The notes beneath the pieces are model-generated. The model saw only the letters and a program-made list of their open reading frames with translations. It did not search any database and had not been told where the DNA came from. Shown here piece after piece: positions 47,632 to 56,460 of a stretch of DNA of 60,468 nucleotides (positions within the stretch are counted from its first letter, which is position 1; the number at the start of each line of letters is the position of its first letter). The stretch comes from an uncultured Solimonas sp. (lineage in GTDB: Bacteria; Pseudomonadota; Gammaproteobacteria; Nevskiales; Nevskiaceae): contig CAMLDZ010000005.1 in NCBI GenBank assembly GCA_946478985.1, positions 1 through 60,468 of the forward strand, read 5' to 3'. The position numbers and the translations under genes are program-made.

Positions 47632-48561
47632 CTAGACTCCGGTCGACTTCATCATGCGGTAGATCACCAGCATGCCGAGCGCCTGCATGCCGACCGACCC
47701 GGCCAGCATGATCTTGCCGCTGGTCTCCGCCCACATCTGCGTGTAATAGCCCGGATTCATCCAGATGATGTACGCCATCAGCAGCAGCGGGATGACCGCC
47801 AGCACGACCGCAGAAAAGCGGGTTTCGGCGGTCAACGCGCGCAGCTCCCGCGCCGCGTTCTCGCGCTGCCGGACGGCGGCGATCAGGCTGCGGAAGACAT
47901 TGCGCAGACTGCCGCCGAACTTGCGGTTGATCGAGGCAGCCAGCGCCATGATCTTGAGATCAGCGATCTGGTGAATCTCCGCCATCTGCATCAGCACACT
48001 CTCGATCGGTGCGCCCAGCCGCACCTGGCGGCCGACGCTGACGAACAGCGGCTTGATAGGTTCCGGCGCTTCGCGTGCAGCAGCGCCCAGTGCTTCCTCC
48101 AGGGTGTTGCCTGCCGCCAGCACGCGGATCGCGCTTTCCAGAAACGATGGCAGCTGCTCCATGATCTTGCGCCGGCGCTGCACCGCGCGCTGCATCAACA
48201 CAAACCAGCCGATCGCCAGTCCGATCGCCACCACCGCCAATCCGCGGGCGACACCGACCAGCATCAGCGCCAGGGGGATGAACAGCGCGATGCCGATCAG
48301 GATCCGCAGCACCGCGCCCGGCGACAGTTCGACACCCGTGCGCCAGATCAGGTGGCAAAACCAGCGCAGCAGCGGATTCTGTATCTGGTTTTGCGCATTG
48401 ATCTGCGCCAGCACCAGGGCCGCTTCGTCCTGCCCGTTGCCGAGCACCCGCAGCCGCAGGTTGACGTCCTCCTGCCGCTCGCGCTCGCTGGCGCGGATGA
48501 ACAGCACTGCGGCGCCGCCGACCAGCAGCAAGGCCACCAAAAGCACGATTACCAGGCTCAT
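47632..48561 (-). CDS. tadB: Tad pilus inner-membrane platform protein TadB
   Basis: 309 residues, F-domain protein paralogous to TadC. Helices at about 3-24, 85-125, 245-270 and 285-305; core block LPSFLESAIRVLAAGNTLEEALGAAA and FGGSLRNVFRSLIAAVRQRENAARELRAL (both interrupted in the family by the same Gly). Start overlaps the end of tadA by four bases. Confidence 0.92.
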   Translation of the reverse strand: MSLVIVLLVALLLVGGAAVLFIRASERERQEDVNLRLRVLGNGQDEAALVLAQINAQNQIQNPLLRWFCHLIWRTGVELSPGAVLRILIGIALFIPLALMLVGVARGLAVVAIGLAIGWFVLMQRAVQRRRKIMEQLPSFLESAIRVLAAGNTLEEALGAAAREAPEPIKPLFVSVGRQVRLGAPIESVLMQMAEIHQIADLKIMALAASINRKFGGSLRNVFRSLIAAVRQRENAARELRALTAETRFSAVVLAVIPLLLMAYIIWMNPGYYTQMWAETSGKIMLAGSVGMQALGMLVIYRMMKSTGV

Positions 48562-49784
48562 TGCACGCTTCCCCGCAGATCCAGATGCTCACCACGTTCC
48601 ACGTCGTAACGGAACACATCGCGCATCTTCAACGCCGTCCCGTCCAGACCCTGCACTTCGGTTATCGACATCACGCGCCGCTCGCCGCCCTTCAGGCGGC
48701 TGACTTGAACCAGTAGCTGAATGGCCGCGCCAATCTGCGCGCGGAAGGCTTCGGCGCTGCCGGTGTAGCCGGCGAACCCTGCCAGCATTTCCAGGCGCTG
48801 GATCGCCTCGCGGCTGGAGTTGGCGTGCAGCGTCGTCATCGAGCCGTCGTGGCCGGTATTCATGGCCTGCAGCATGTCCAGCACTTCGTCGCCGCGGACC
48901 TCGCCGACGACAATGCGGTCCGGGCGCATGCGCAGTGCATTGCGCACCAGATCACGCGCCGTCACCGCACGCTGGCCTTCGAGATTCGGCGGCCGGGTTT
49001 CGAGGCGCACGACGTGGCCGTGCTCGAAGCGCAATTCAGCGGCGTCCTCGACGGTCACCACACGCTCGCCTTCCGGAATCCAGTTCGACACCAGGTTGAG
49101 GAAGGTGGTCTTGCCGGAACCCGTGCCGCCCACCACGATCATGTTGGCGCGGTGCTCGACGCGATGCTTCAGGTAGTCCAGCTGCGCCGGGCTGATGGTG
49201 CCGAAGCGCAGCAGATCATTGGCGGTCAGCGGCGACTTGCGGAACTTGCGGATCGAGATGCAGGGGCCGTCCAGCGCGATCGGCGGGATGATGGCGTTGA
49301 CGCGTGAACCATCCGGCAAACGGGCATCGACCATCGGCGTCGATTCGTCGACGCGTCGGCCGATCGGCGCCAGGATGCGCTGGATCACACGGATCACATG
49401 CGCGTCGTTGAAGAAGCGTACCGGTACGCCGTAAAGGCGGCCGGCGCGCTCGACAAAGACCTTGTTGGGGCCGTTGACGACGATGTCGTTGACGGTGTCG
49501 TCGTCGATGAGGCCCTGGATCGGGCCGTACCCCATCAGCTCGTCGCGGGCATCGCGCGCCAGCGCCTCGGACTCGCGCTGATTGATCGGCAGCCGCTGGT
49601 CGACGACGTAACGGCGGATCTGTTCGAGCACGAAACGATCGATCTGTTCCGCCGACCAGCGGTCTATATCGAGATTGCGCTCGTCGATCTGCTGGATGAG
49701 ATAGCGATGAAAGCTGTTCTTGATCTGCAGGTACTGATCGGACAGCCGGAACCGGGCGATCTGGGCGTCTGGCGTGGTGCTCAT
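48558..49784 (-). CDS. tadA: Tad pilus assembly ATPase TadA (CpaF)
   Basis: 408-residue secretion ATPase of the VirB11/CpaF type; powers Flp pilus extension, and in Caulobacter also retraction. Walker A GGTGSGKTTFLN (about residue 220), Asp box VVTVEDAAELRF, Walker B/MRPDRIVVGEVRGDEVLDML, His box GHDGSMTTLHANS. The N-terminal domain contains ELMGYGPIQGLIDDDTVNDIVVNG, diagnostic of CpaF. Confidence 0.96.
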   Translation of the reverse strand: MSTTPDAQIARFRLSDQYLQIKNSFHRYLIQQIDERNLDIDRWSAEQIDRFVLEQIRRYVVDQRLPINQRESEALARDARDELMGYGPIQGLIDDDTVNDIVVNGPNKVFVERAGRLYGVPVRFFNDAHVIRVIQRILAPIGRRVDESTPMVDARLPDGSRVNAIIPPIALDGPCISIRKFRKSPLTANDLLRFGTISPAQLDYLKHRVEHRANMIVVGGTGSGKTTFLNLVSNWIPEGERVVTVEDAAELRFEHGHVVRLETRPPNLEGQRAVTARDLVRNALRMRPDRIVVGEVRGDEVLDMLQAMNTGHDGSMTTLHANSSREAIQRLEMLAGFAGYTGSAEAFRAQIGAAIQLLVQVSRLKGGERRVMSITEVQGLDGTALKMRDVFRYDVERGEHLDLRGSVQ

Positions 49785-49806
49785 GCGCGCGATCTCGCCC
49801 CGGGCC

Positions 49807-51000
49807 CTAGCCGAACAGGCGCGACAGCGCGCTGCCCTTCGGCGCTTCGATCTTCTGCTGGCCGCCCAGCAAGGCGCCAGCCAGCGCGCGGATGTCGGCG
49901 CAGAACGGCTCCTTGGGCGCCATCGTGAACATCGGCTCGCCGGCGTTCATTGCCTGAGCCCGGCCGTGGCCAGGGCTGGCCGACAGCCGCGCATACAGCG
50001 GCAGGTCGAGAATCTCCGCCAGATTTTCCGGTTCCAGACCGACGCGGCGGCGATAGTTATCCACCACCAGCGCGGTGCGATCGAGCGGGCAGTCTTCCAG
50101 GCGCAAGGCGCGCAGCAGATATTTGTTGTGACGCGACTTGACGATCGACTGATCGGACAGCAACAGGCTGCGCTCCGCCTGCGTCAGGATGCCGGCAAGG
50201 CTGCTGCTCGGCAGATGGCCGTCGAAGGCGATGACGATGCAGCCGAACAGGCCGCGCAGCACCTGCAGCAGCTTGAGGAAGTCCTCGTAGTTGAACTGCG
50301 GCCGGCCGGTCAGATCTTCCGGCAGGCTCAGCACGTACAGGCCGCTGGAGTGGCGAGAGAAGGCGGTGTCGATCAGCGTCTGGTCGCAGCGATACACGTC
50401 GTTGATCGCGTCCAGCACACTGTACGACTGGCTGATGTTGAGGAATACCGCGGCGGCGCCGGGCGGCGTGGCGACATCGAGCAGCAGCGTCGACTCGCTC
50501 TTGGGCAACTGCGCCATGCAGGCCAGGGCCAGATGCTCTGCCACAAACGCGATGGCGTCGGATGGCTGGCTGGCAAACACGCCAAACAGCCTGCCCTGCT
50601 TTTGCGCCGCCCGCGGGCCAGTCTGCGTATTGCGCCGCAGCAGCTTCGACAGCAGGGCGGCAACGTCGGTCTCGTCACGGCGCAGCACGAAGAAGTCGCG
50701 AGCGCCGGCACGCATCGCCGCCAGCACGATATCCGGGTTGCTGTCGGCGCCCAGCCCGGCGATCGCGACGTCCGGCATGCGCTCGACAAAGCGCTCCATC
50801 ATCGTCAGGCGCGCCTCCAGATTCGAGCGCTCGAACTGGAAGAAGACCGCGTCGACCCGCCCCATCAGCTGGACCCGCTCGATCAGGTCTTCCGGATCGA
50901 GCGGGCGCAGCAGCGAGAACTCCGCACCGTTGCCGGCGGCGTTCTCCAGCCAGCTGAGGTAGACGGGATCATCGGCGACGACGACGGCCTGCGTTTTCAT
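49807..51000 (-). CDS. cpaE: Tad pilus localisation protein TadZ/CpaE, P-loop degenerate
   Basis: 397 residues. An N-terminal receiver-like domain (about 1-130; LARLTMMERFVERMPDVAIAGL-type core) is followed by a MinD/ParA-like domain. The deviant Walker A (KGGVGxT) expected at about residue 150 is replaced by VFASQPSDAIAFVAEHLALA, so ATP binding is doubtful. Later ParA-type stretches remain (LLLDVATPPGAA, LYVLSLPEDL, ALVVDNYRRRVGLE). In other bacteria TadZ sets the site of pilus assembly. The start at 51000 (MKTQAVVVADDP) gives a normal N-terminus. Confidence 0.85.
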   Translation of the reverse strand: MKTQAVVVADDPVYLSWLENAAGNGAEFSLLRPLDPEDLIERVQLMGRVDAVFFQFERSNLEARLTMMERFVERMPDVAIAGLGADSNPDIVLAAMRAGARDFFVLRRDETDVAALLSKLLRRNTQTGPRAAQKQGRLFGVFASQPSDAIAFVAEHLALACMAQLPKSESTLLLDVATPPGAAAVFLNISQSYSVLDAINDVYRCDQTLIDTAFSRHSSGLYVLSLPEDLTGRPQFNYEDFLKLLQVLRGLFGCIVIAFDGHLPSSSLAGILTQAERSLLLSDQSIVKSRHNKYLLRALRLEDCPLDRTALVVDNYRRRVGLEPENLAEILDLPLYARLSASPGHGRAQAMNAGEPMFTMAPKEPFCADIRALAGALLGGQQKIEAPKGSALSRLFG

Positions 51001-51052
51001 TGTCTTTTTTCCACTGAGGGCTTCGACGGCGATTCTACGACGCCGCCTCTCC

Positions 51053-52444
51053 TCAGCGGCTGAATCCGGATTCGAAGTTGCCGCGCTCCAGCAGAATGTT
51101 GCGGGTGATGCTCGGCGTGCCGGCGTATTGATCGCCCGGCAGCTTCGGCAGCGGCACACCCTTGGCCAGCGGCTTCACCAGATGCGGCGTCACCACCATG
51201 ATCAGTTCCTTGTCGGTTCGGTCCAGCGAGGTCGACTTGAAGAACGCGCCGATTACCGGGATATCGCCGAGCCACGGCACCTTGTTGACGTTGTCGGTCA
51301 GGTCGCTGCTGATCAAGCCCGAGATCACGAAGCTCTCGCCGTCGCCCAGCTCGATCGCCGTGTCGGTGCGGCGCACCGTCAGTGCCGGCACCGCGACACC
51401 ACCGATCTGGATACCGGCCGAGAAGTCGAGGTTGCTGACTTCCGGCGCCACCTTCAGGGCGATGCGATTGCGCGCGAGCACCGTCGGCGTCAACGCCAGC
51501 CGCACACCGAATTCCTTGTACTCGACGGTGATCGCCGAGTTGCTGCCACCGCCGCCGCCCTGGCTGACCGGCACCGGGAATTCGCCGCCGGCCAGATAGC
51601 TGGCGGTCTGGCCGCTGGTCGCCACCAGGCTCGGCTGCGCCAGGGTGCGCGACAGGCCCTTGCCCTCCAGGATGTTCAGCAGGGCGGTGATGTTCTTGCT
51701 GGCGTCGAAGACGACGATGCTGAACGCGTCCGCAAGCGAACTGGCGAGGCTGCCGGCCAGACCCGCCGCATCGGGCGCGTAGTCGACGCCGCCGGTGGTC
51801 CCCGGCGCGTTGAAGCTGCCGGAGGTCTGCGAGGACTTCGGATTGCTGACCGCGACATTGATGCCGTAGCGCTGCAGCGTGGTGCGCGAAACCTCGGCAA
51901 TCCTGACCTCGGTGAGCACCTGGTTTTCCAGATCGACGCCGCTGCGGTCGGTGATCACGCCGTCCTTCTGTCCGGCAGCGCCCAGCACGGCGCGGCGATG
52001 CGCGAGCAGGTTGGGCAACTGGCCGTCGACGCCGCGGCCCGGATCGACGGTCGCTGCGCTGAGCTCCGGATCAGGCTTGGCCGCCTTCAGCGGATCGGTG
52101 ACCAGCTGGATGCGCAGCGTGTAGCGCCGCGGATCCTGCTTGCCCTTGACCCAAACCATCAGGCTGGTGATGCCGATCGCCTTGCCGGTGACCAGCAGAT
52201 CACGCTTGTTGACGAGGCTGATGTCCGCCACCGTCGGACTGCCGATCGCCACGCGCGTCACATCGGTATCGGACCGCAGCAGCTTCTGCGTGCCCTGCTC
52301 GACCATCACCACCGGCGCCGCCGGCGTTGCGCTGGCCACGGTCGGCGCCTGCTGCGCCGTCGAGACGCCGGTGGCCGCGACCAGCGCCACCGCCAGGGCT
52401 CCCAGACACTTCATCTTCATTCCACTGCCGATCGTCACGTTCAT
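51053..52444 (-). CDS. cpaC: Tad pilus outer-membrane secretin CpaC/RcpA
   Basis: 463 residues. Signal peptide (ALAVALVAATGVSTAQ), N-terminal pilus/secretin domain with BON-like region (RVAIGSPTVADISLVNKRDL, about 65-130), then the secretin C-domain with VPWLGDIPVIGAFFKSTS and ELIMVVTPHLVKPL. It forms the outer-membrane pore for the Flp pilus. The start at 52444 has an AAGGGA ribosome site; the frame is open further upstream. The Gln/Gly-rich loop GEFPVPVSQGGGGGSNS lies in the expected pore region. Confidence 0.93.
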   Translation of the reverse strand: MNVTIGSGMKMKCLGALAVALVAATGVSTAQQAPTVASATPAAPVVMVEQGTQKLLRSDTDVTRVAIGSPTVADISLVNKRDLLVTGKAIGITSLMVWVKGKQDPRRYTLRIQLVTDPLKAAKPDPELSAATVDPGRGVDGQLPNLLAHRRAVLGAAGQKDGVITDRSGVDLENQVLTEVRIAEVSRTTLQRYGINVAVSNPKSSQTSGSFNAPGTTGGVDYAPDAAGLAGSLASSLADAFSIVVFDASKNITALLNILEGKGLSRTLAQPSLVATSGQTASYLAGGEFPVPVSQGGGGGSNSAITVEYKEFGVRLALTPTVLARNRIALKVAPEVSNLDFSAGIQIGGVAVPALTVRRTDTAIELGDGESFVISGLISSDLTDNVNKVPWLGDIPVIGAFFKSTSLDRTDKELIMVVTPHLVKPLAKGVPLPKLPGDQYAGTPSITRNILLERGNFESGFSR

Positions 52445-52469
52445 GACTTGATGTCCCTTAGCGTCCCAA

Positions 52470-53417
52470 TTACTTCGCCACAACCGAACTGCGCTCACCG
52501 CCACGGAAGATCTCGACGCGTGTCGTCGGCACCACCGCCCCGGGCGGCGGCTTGATGCGCGCCAGTTCCTCGGAGGTGATGACCTTTTCCGGCCGGGGCT
52601 TGGTCGCGGCGGTCTTTGTCTTGTCGGCCACTGCCAGGGCCGCCACCGCGGAGCCGCCGTTCGGCGTCAGCGCCGCCGCCGACGGCGCGGCAGCCAGGGC
52701 TTCGCTCGCCGCCGCGTCCTCGCCCTGGTCCTCGCTCTGGCCGTGCAGCGCCAGGCGCAGCTCGCCCAGGCTGGCGCCGAGCATCAGCTTGGTGGTGTCG
52801 GTTTCCGGAATCGCCAGTACCGCGGTGCGCGACTGGCGCTGCTGCTCGTTGCCGCCTTCGACGCCTTCCGGTCGATCGATGATCTGCTCCAGGTAGGCCA
52901 GCACCCGGACTTTCTCCAGCAGCACCCGCGACTGCGGCTTGTCCACACCCTCGGCGCCGCGCAGGAAGATCAGGATGTCCACCACGTCGCCCGGGCGCAG
53001 GAAGCCGCCCACGGCCAGCACGTCGGTGACGGCGATCGAAACGCCCTGATAGCCCGGCGGGATCGCGCGGGCCAGGATGTTGCCTTCACGGAAATAGCGC
53101 CGGGTCAGGGGCGCGCCGGTGTCGACATCGACCAGCGGCTGCTTGCCGACCACCTCGTCGATGCTGCTGTAGGGATCGACCGGCTTCACCGCCACCGGCA
53201 CCAGGGCCAGGGCATCGCGAGGAATCGGCTTGTACGCTGCCAGCGGTTTGACCGCCACCACTGCCAGCGTCTGCTCGACCTTCTCCTGTTTGACCTGCTG
53301 CTCCGCGACCTCCGCCTTCTGTGCGTAGTCGCGGCTCATGCGATAGCCGACTGTGGCGAGGACGATGGCCAGCAGCACGGCGACCGCCGCAAAGATCTTC
53401 AATGCGGTACTGCTCAT
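52470..53417 (-). CDS. cpaB: Flp pilus assembly protein CpaB/RcpC
   Basis: 315 residues. N-terminal transmembrane helix (about 7-26), then SAF/beta-clip domain (VVAVKPLAAYKPIPRDALAL, then GYQGVSIAVTDVLAVGGFLRPGDVVDILI). The C-terminal about 70 residues are Ala/Pro-rich and variable. ATG at 53417 is preferred to GTG at 53423 because a GGGAG site sits at the right distance. A 270-bp gap upstream may hold its own promoter. Confidence 0.9.
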   Translation of the reverse strand: MSSTALKIFAAVAVLLAIVLATVGYRMSRDYAQKAEVAEQQVKQEKVEQTLAVVAVKPLAAYKPIPRDALALVPVAVKPVDPYSSIDEVVGKQPLVDVDTGAPLTRRYFREGNILARAIPPGYQGVSIAVTDVLAVGGFLRPGDVVDILIFLRGAEGVDKPQSRVLLEKVRVLAYLEQIIDRPEGVEGGNEQQRQSRTAVLAIPETDTTKLMLGASLGELRLALHGQSEDQGEDAAASEALAAAPSAAALTPNGGSAVAALAVADKTKTAATKPRPEKVITSEELARIKPPPGAVVPTTRVEIFRGGERSSVVAK

Positions 53418-53687
53418 ATGCACTCCCGTTTTTCACTCACGACGGTAGCCTCCCACCGCCGCTTGAATCCGCCACCAGCCTGCCCTGCTCGGCCGGTTCA
53501 GGTGGAACAAGTCTATTGATTGACCGCTCCGCCATTGCTTCCCGCGTCGGCGGAAATACGCCGGCTGTCGGCCCAGCGGCGTCCGCCGGCACCTGACACG
53601 CCGGATCCGAATGCGGGAAGTGGGCTGACAGGAGAAACCCTACACCAGGGGATGATCGTACGGGGAACCCGTGACGGCCCGCCGGAA

Positions 53688-54137
53688 CTAGCGAAACAGG
53701 AGCGGCCCCGACAGCATTTCGACGACGAATGCGAGGGCCAGCATCGGCGCCGCCGCGAACTTGTGGCGGCGATGGGCCGCTGAAAGGTAGTACAGGCCGG
53801 CGGCGGTCAAACCCATCAGGATCGATGACCACAGCACCATTTCGAAGCCGCGGGTCGTCCCCAGCAGCAAGCCGAGCACGGCGGCAAACTTGACGTCACC
53901 GGCACCGAAGCGTTTCACGACATAGCCTGGCAAGGTCAGCGCGAACCCCAGGGCCATACCCCCCAGGCTCGACGCGCGCGCAGCCCCCAGCAGCCCTTGC
54001 GGCTGCAAGATCAAGGCCAGAGCGGCGGGCACCAGAACCAGCACCAAGGCCAGGTTCGGCACGCGCCGCTGCTTCCAGTCGTACCAGGAGATGATGGCCG
54101 CCCACAAACCTAGTGCCGTCTCCACTACCGCCATCAT
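53688..54137 (-). CDS. cpaA: Prepilin peptidase CpaA/TadV
   Basis: 149-residue type IV prepilin peptidase (A24 aspartic protease) with about five transmembrane helices. Both catalytic aspartates are present: the first in ISWYDWKQRRVPN (about residue 20), the second in the GxGD motif FGAGDVKF (about residue 82). No methylase domain, as usual in Tad systems. It cleaves the Flp prepilins encoded just upstream. Ribosome site AAGGGGAC precedes ATG-ATG at 54137/54134. Confidence 0.9.
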   Translation of the reverse strand: MMAVVETALGLWAAIISWYDWKQRRVPNLALVLVLVPAALALILQPQGLLGAARASSLGGMALGFALTLPGYVVKRFGAGDVKFAAVLGLLLGTTRGFEMVLWSSILMGLTAAGLYYLSAAHRRHKFAAAPMLALAFVVEMLSGPLLFR

Positions 54138-54397
54138 CAAGTCCCCTTGAGAGCCTTCATCGGACAGCGGTGCCAACCATCATGAGCGCGGCCGTTCGAC
54201 CTTTCGACGATCGGAGCAGCCAGCGGTGCACACTTCGCAGGACTTTGGAGTGCCTGGCGCGGGAAACACGCGAGCAGCACGGCGGGCTGATGTGGCCTGC
54301 CGGTCTGGCGTCGGCAAATCAAGATTTTAAATGACGTATCGCAACAAAGGCCCGACCACCGCACGAGTGGCCATCGGCTTTACGCAAGCAGCAGGCT

Positions 54398-54442
54398 GCA
54401 AGGCCCAATCAAAAAGATAAAACTTTTTAATCAAGGGCTTGC
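54398..54442 (-). other. Long imperfect hairpin across the end of the second flp gene
   Basis: GCAAGGCCC (54398-54406) pairs imperfectly with GGGCTTGC (54435-54442), and inside AAAAAG (54411-54416) pairs with CTTTTT (54422-54427). It spans the stop codon of the 64-residue pilin gene and may act as a terminator or stabiliser separating pilin mRNA from cpaA. Confidence 0.4.
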
Positions 54443-54625
54443 AGATTCCACGCTGCTGATTTTATCTGAGGCATCAGTAAACAGCTCCGACACCCCGCTG
54501 CCGACGAGGCTAACGGCAATCACGATTACCGCGGCGATGAGACCCGCGACCATCGCATATTCGATGGCGCTCGCACCCTCATCGCGACGGAGCAAGCGCG
54601 CCATCCGCACACTTACGGCCGACAT
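54431..54625 (-). CDS. flp: Flp family type IVb pilin (second copy)
   Basis: 64 residues. Short leader MSAVSVRMARLLRRDEG, then the class IV pilin helix ASAIEYAMVAGLIAAVIVIA, with Glu at position 5 of the mature protein and Tyr next to it (the Flp motif). Cleavage expected at Gly17/Ala18. The C-terminal tail is more acidic and longer than in the neighbouring pilin. The start at 54625 has no strong ribosome site, so expression may be lower than that of the first copy. Confidence 0.88.
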   Translation of the reverse strand: MSAVSVRMARLLRRDEGASAIEYAMVAGLIAAVIVIAVSLVGSGVSELFTDASDKISSVESASP

Positions 54626-54750
54626 GGGATGCCCCTCATGATCAGTGCCCAGAAACATGCGCCGCGGCGCTAGGCCGCCCCGCATCGGAACCTCGCCTCT
54701 TCGCAACCAAAGGGCCGCCGCACGAGTGTGTTGCCAACCCGCGGAACCCT

Positions 54751-54772
54751 GGCCCCGGAGGATACCGGGGCC
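54751..54772 (-). other. Hairpin between the two flp pilin genes
   Basis: Perfect 8-bp stem GGCCCCGG/CCGGGGCC (54751-54758 and 54765-54772) without a T-run; probably protects the 3' end of the abundant major-pilin mRNA or partly terminates. Confidence 0.5.
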
Positions 54773-54823
54773 AAGGGGCCGTGCAACCGGGCGTCCGACG
54801 CGGCCGTGCGTACGGAGTGCCGG

Positions 54824-55003
54824 TCAGGGAGCGGCAGCGTTGGTCAGGCTCGTGTCAACCTTGGTGAAAATATTGTTGAGCTTGGGGCCGATCAGCAGCA
54901 GCACGGCGACGATCGCCACGGCGATCAGGCCGACGATCAGGCCGTACTCGACCGCGCTCGCACCTTCTTCGTCCTTAAAGAAATTCTTGATCTGGGTCAG
55001 CAT
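54824..55003 (-). CDS. flp: Flp family type IVb major pilin (59 residues)
   Basis: Short gene, 59 residues: MLTQIKNFFKDEEG leader, then ASAVEYGLIVGLIAVAIVAV, the canonical Flp transmembrane helix with Glu5 and Tyr6 of the mature pilin; cleavage after Gly14. Tail ends in SLTNAAAP. A good AGGAG ribosome site precedes the ATG, and a sigma-70-like promoter lies about 90 bp upstream. This is the likely major subunit of the Flp pilus. First gene of the Tad locus. Confidence 0.93.
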   Translation of the reverse strand: MLTQIKNFFKDEEGASAVEYGLIVGLIAVAIVAVLLLIGPKLNNIFTKVDTSLTNAAAP

Positions 55004-55090
55004 GAGGTCACTCCTGGTAAAAACGTAAAAGAATCAAACTTGAAAATCGGCACCGCCGCCGTCGAATCGATCAGTTCAGATCGTGGCCTT

Positions 55091-55119
55091 ACTATCCGCC
55101 GCCCCTAGCAAGCCGTCAA
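55091..55119 (-). promoter_or_regulatory. Candidate sigma-70 promoter of the Flp pilin gene
   Basis: TTGACG (55114-55119), 17-bp spacer, GATAGT (55091-55096) on the minus strand, about 90 bp before the flp start codon. Confidence 0.5.
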
Positions 55120-55259
55120 AGCAGCTTAAGGACCTCATATCTACCGCTTATCGGCCGTGCCCTTTCACACCGCTAGCGGAATGACGAAAAACCACGAAAT
55201 GTAGTCATTTTCCTACAACATCGACATAAAGCCTCATGCCACCGCCACCGCGAGTCGGA

Positions 55260-56189
55260 TCACCCGTTCTGTAAATACAGAAGTCGCTTGATCTCGCGCT
55301 GCCCGCGTTTAACGGACTCCAGTACGACGCCGCAGGTAAATGCCAGCATCGCACCCGTCATTATCCCGGTGCACAAGATGGCGGTCGGAAGCCGTGGAAC
55401 CAATCCGGTTTCCATGTAGACCATGAGCAGCGGCGCCGCCAGGCCCAGCGACACCATGGCCAAGGCAGCCGCCACGCCGGCAAAAAAAAACAGGGGGCGC
55501 TCTGCCTTGAACAGGGAAATGATCTTCCGCAAGATCTTCAGCCCATCGGGAATCGCTCGCAGCTTGCTCCGCGAACCCAGGGCACGAACGACATAAGGGG
55601 TTTCGATCTCAGCCAGCGGCACGCCCAAGGTCAGGGCGTGTACCGCAAGTTCGGTTTCTATCTCGAAGCCGCCGGAGAAAACCGGGAACGACTTGGCAAA
55701 TCGTCGCGAAAACACCTTGTAGCCGGACAGCACATCCTCGATCTGCCTTCCGAACAATCCGCTGATTAGAAGGGTGAACACCCGGTTACCGAGTCGGTGT
55801 CCCGGGCGGTAGGCGGCGTCCTGCCGTGCAACGCGGCGACCGTTGACCAGATCCAGATTCTGCGCAACCAGTAGTTGCAGCATCCGCTGCGCGGAAGCAG
55901 CATCGTATGTCGCATCACCGTCGACGAGGACGTAGTAGTCCGCGTCCACGTCCGCCAGCATCCGGCGCACTACATGACCCTTGCCTTGCCGCCGCTCGGC
56001 TCGAACGACGGCACCGGCTGCCTCGGCGCACGCTGCCGTGCCGTCGCTGGAATTGTTGTCATAGACATAGACGACCGCCTGCGGCAGCACGGCACGGAAG
56101 TCCCGAACCACATTGGCGATGGCCTCCGCTTCGTTGTGGCATGGAATGAGGATGGCGATCGCCGCGTGCATGATTTTGTCAGGGGGCAT
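55260..56189 (-). CDS. GT2 glycosyltransferase, GtrB/dolichol-phosphate-sugar synthase type
   Basis: 309 residues. GT-A domain (about 8-225) with AILIPCHNEAEAIANVVRDF, DNNSSDGT and the metal-binding DGDATYDAA, then LSGYKVFSRRF. Two C-terminal transmembrane helices (about 235-260 and 270-295) as in GtrB, ArnC and DPM1. It should transfer a sugar from a nucleotide donor to a polyprenyl phosphate at the inner membrane. The start could also be 56171 (MHAAIAILIP) or 56249. Divergent from the methyltransferase gene across about 270 bp; same strand as, and downstream side of, no other gene. Confidence 0.85.
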   Translation of the reverse strand: MPPDKIMHAAIAILIPCHNEAEAIANVVRDFRAVLPQAVVYVYDNNSSDGTAACAEAAGAVVRAERRQGKGHVVRRMLADVDADYYVLVDGDATYDAASAQRMLQLLVAQNLDLVNGRRVARQDAAYRPGHRLGNRVFTLLISGLFGRQIEDVLSGYKVFSRRFAKSFPVFSGGFEIETELAVHALTLGVPLAEIETPYVVRALGSRSKLRAIPDGLKILRKIISLFKAERPLFFFAGVAAALAMVSLGLAAPLLMVYMETGLVPRLPTAILCTGIMTGAMLAFTCGVVLESVKRGQREIKRLLYLQNG

Positions 56190-56460
56190 AGAAAACTTCG
56201 CGCGCAGAACGGGCCCCGTAACGGAGGCATCCCATGGAACTGTCACCATGATGGTGGCCGGCTCGGTGGTTCTATAGCAATGCCTCGTCTTTGGCGCGAT
56301 GACCCGACATCCGGTGGAAGCGGGCCGAGCAATGCCCGATGCATGGCAACGTCGCCCCCTAGAATGGACCCAGGGGCCTGGCCGCTCACGCCAGGATTGA
56401 AAGCCGCTCTCAGTCGTTCAGCCTGATGCCGCGGCTCGGGCAACGCACCGGTCAAGTTCC

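Noticed and set aside
55004..55259. Sigma-54 promoter before the Flp pilin gene (TGGCAT with TTTAT)
   Set aside because: The -12 element is poor and the spacing with the gene is long; a sigma-70-like pair closer to the gene is better.
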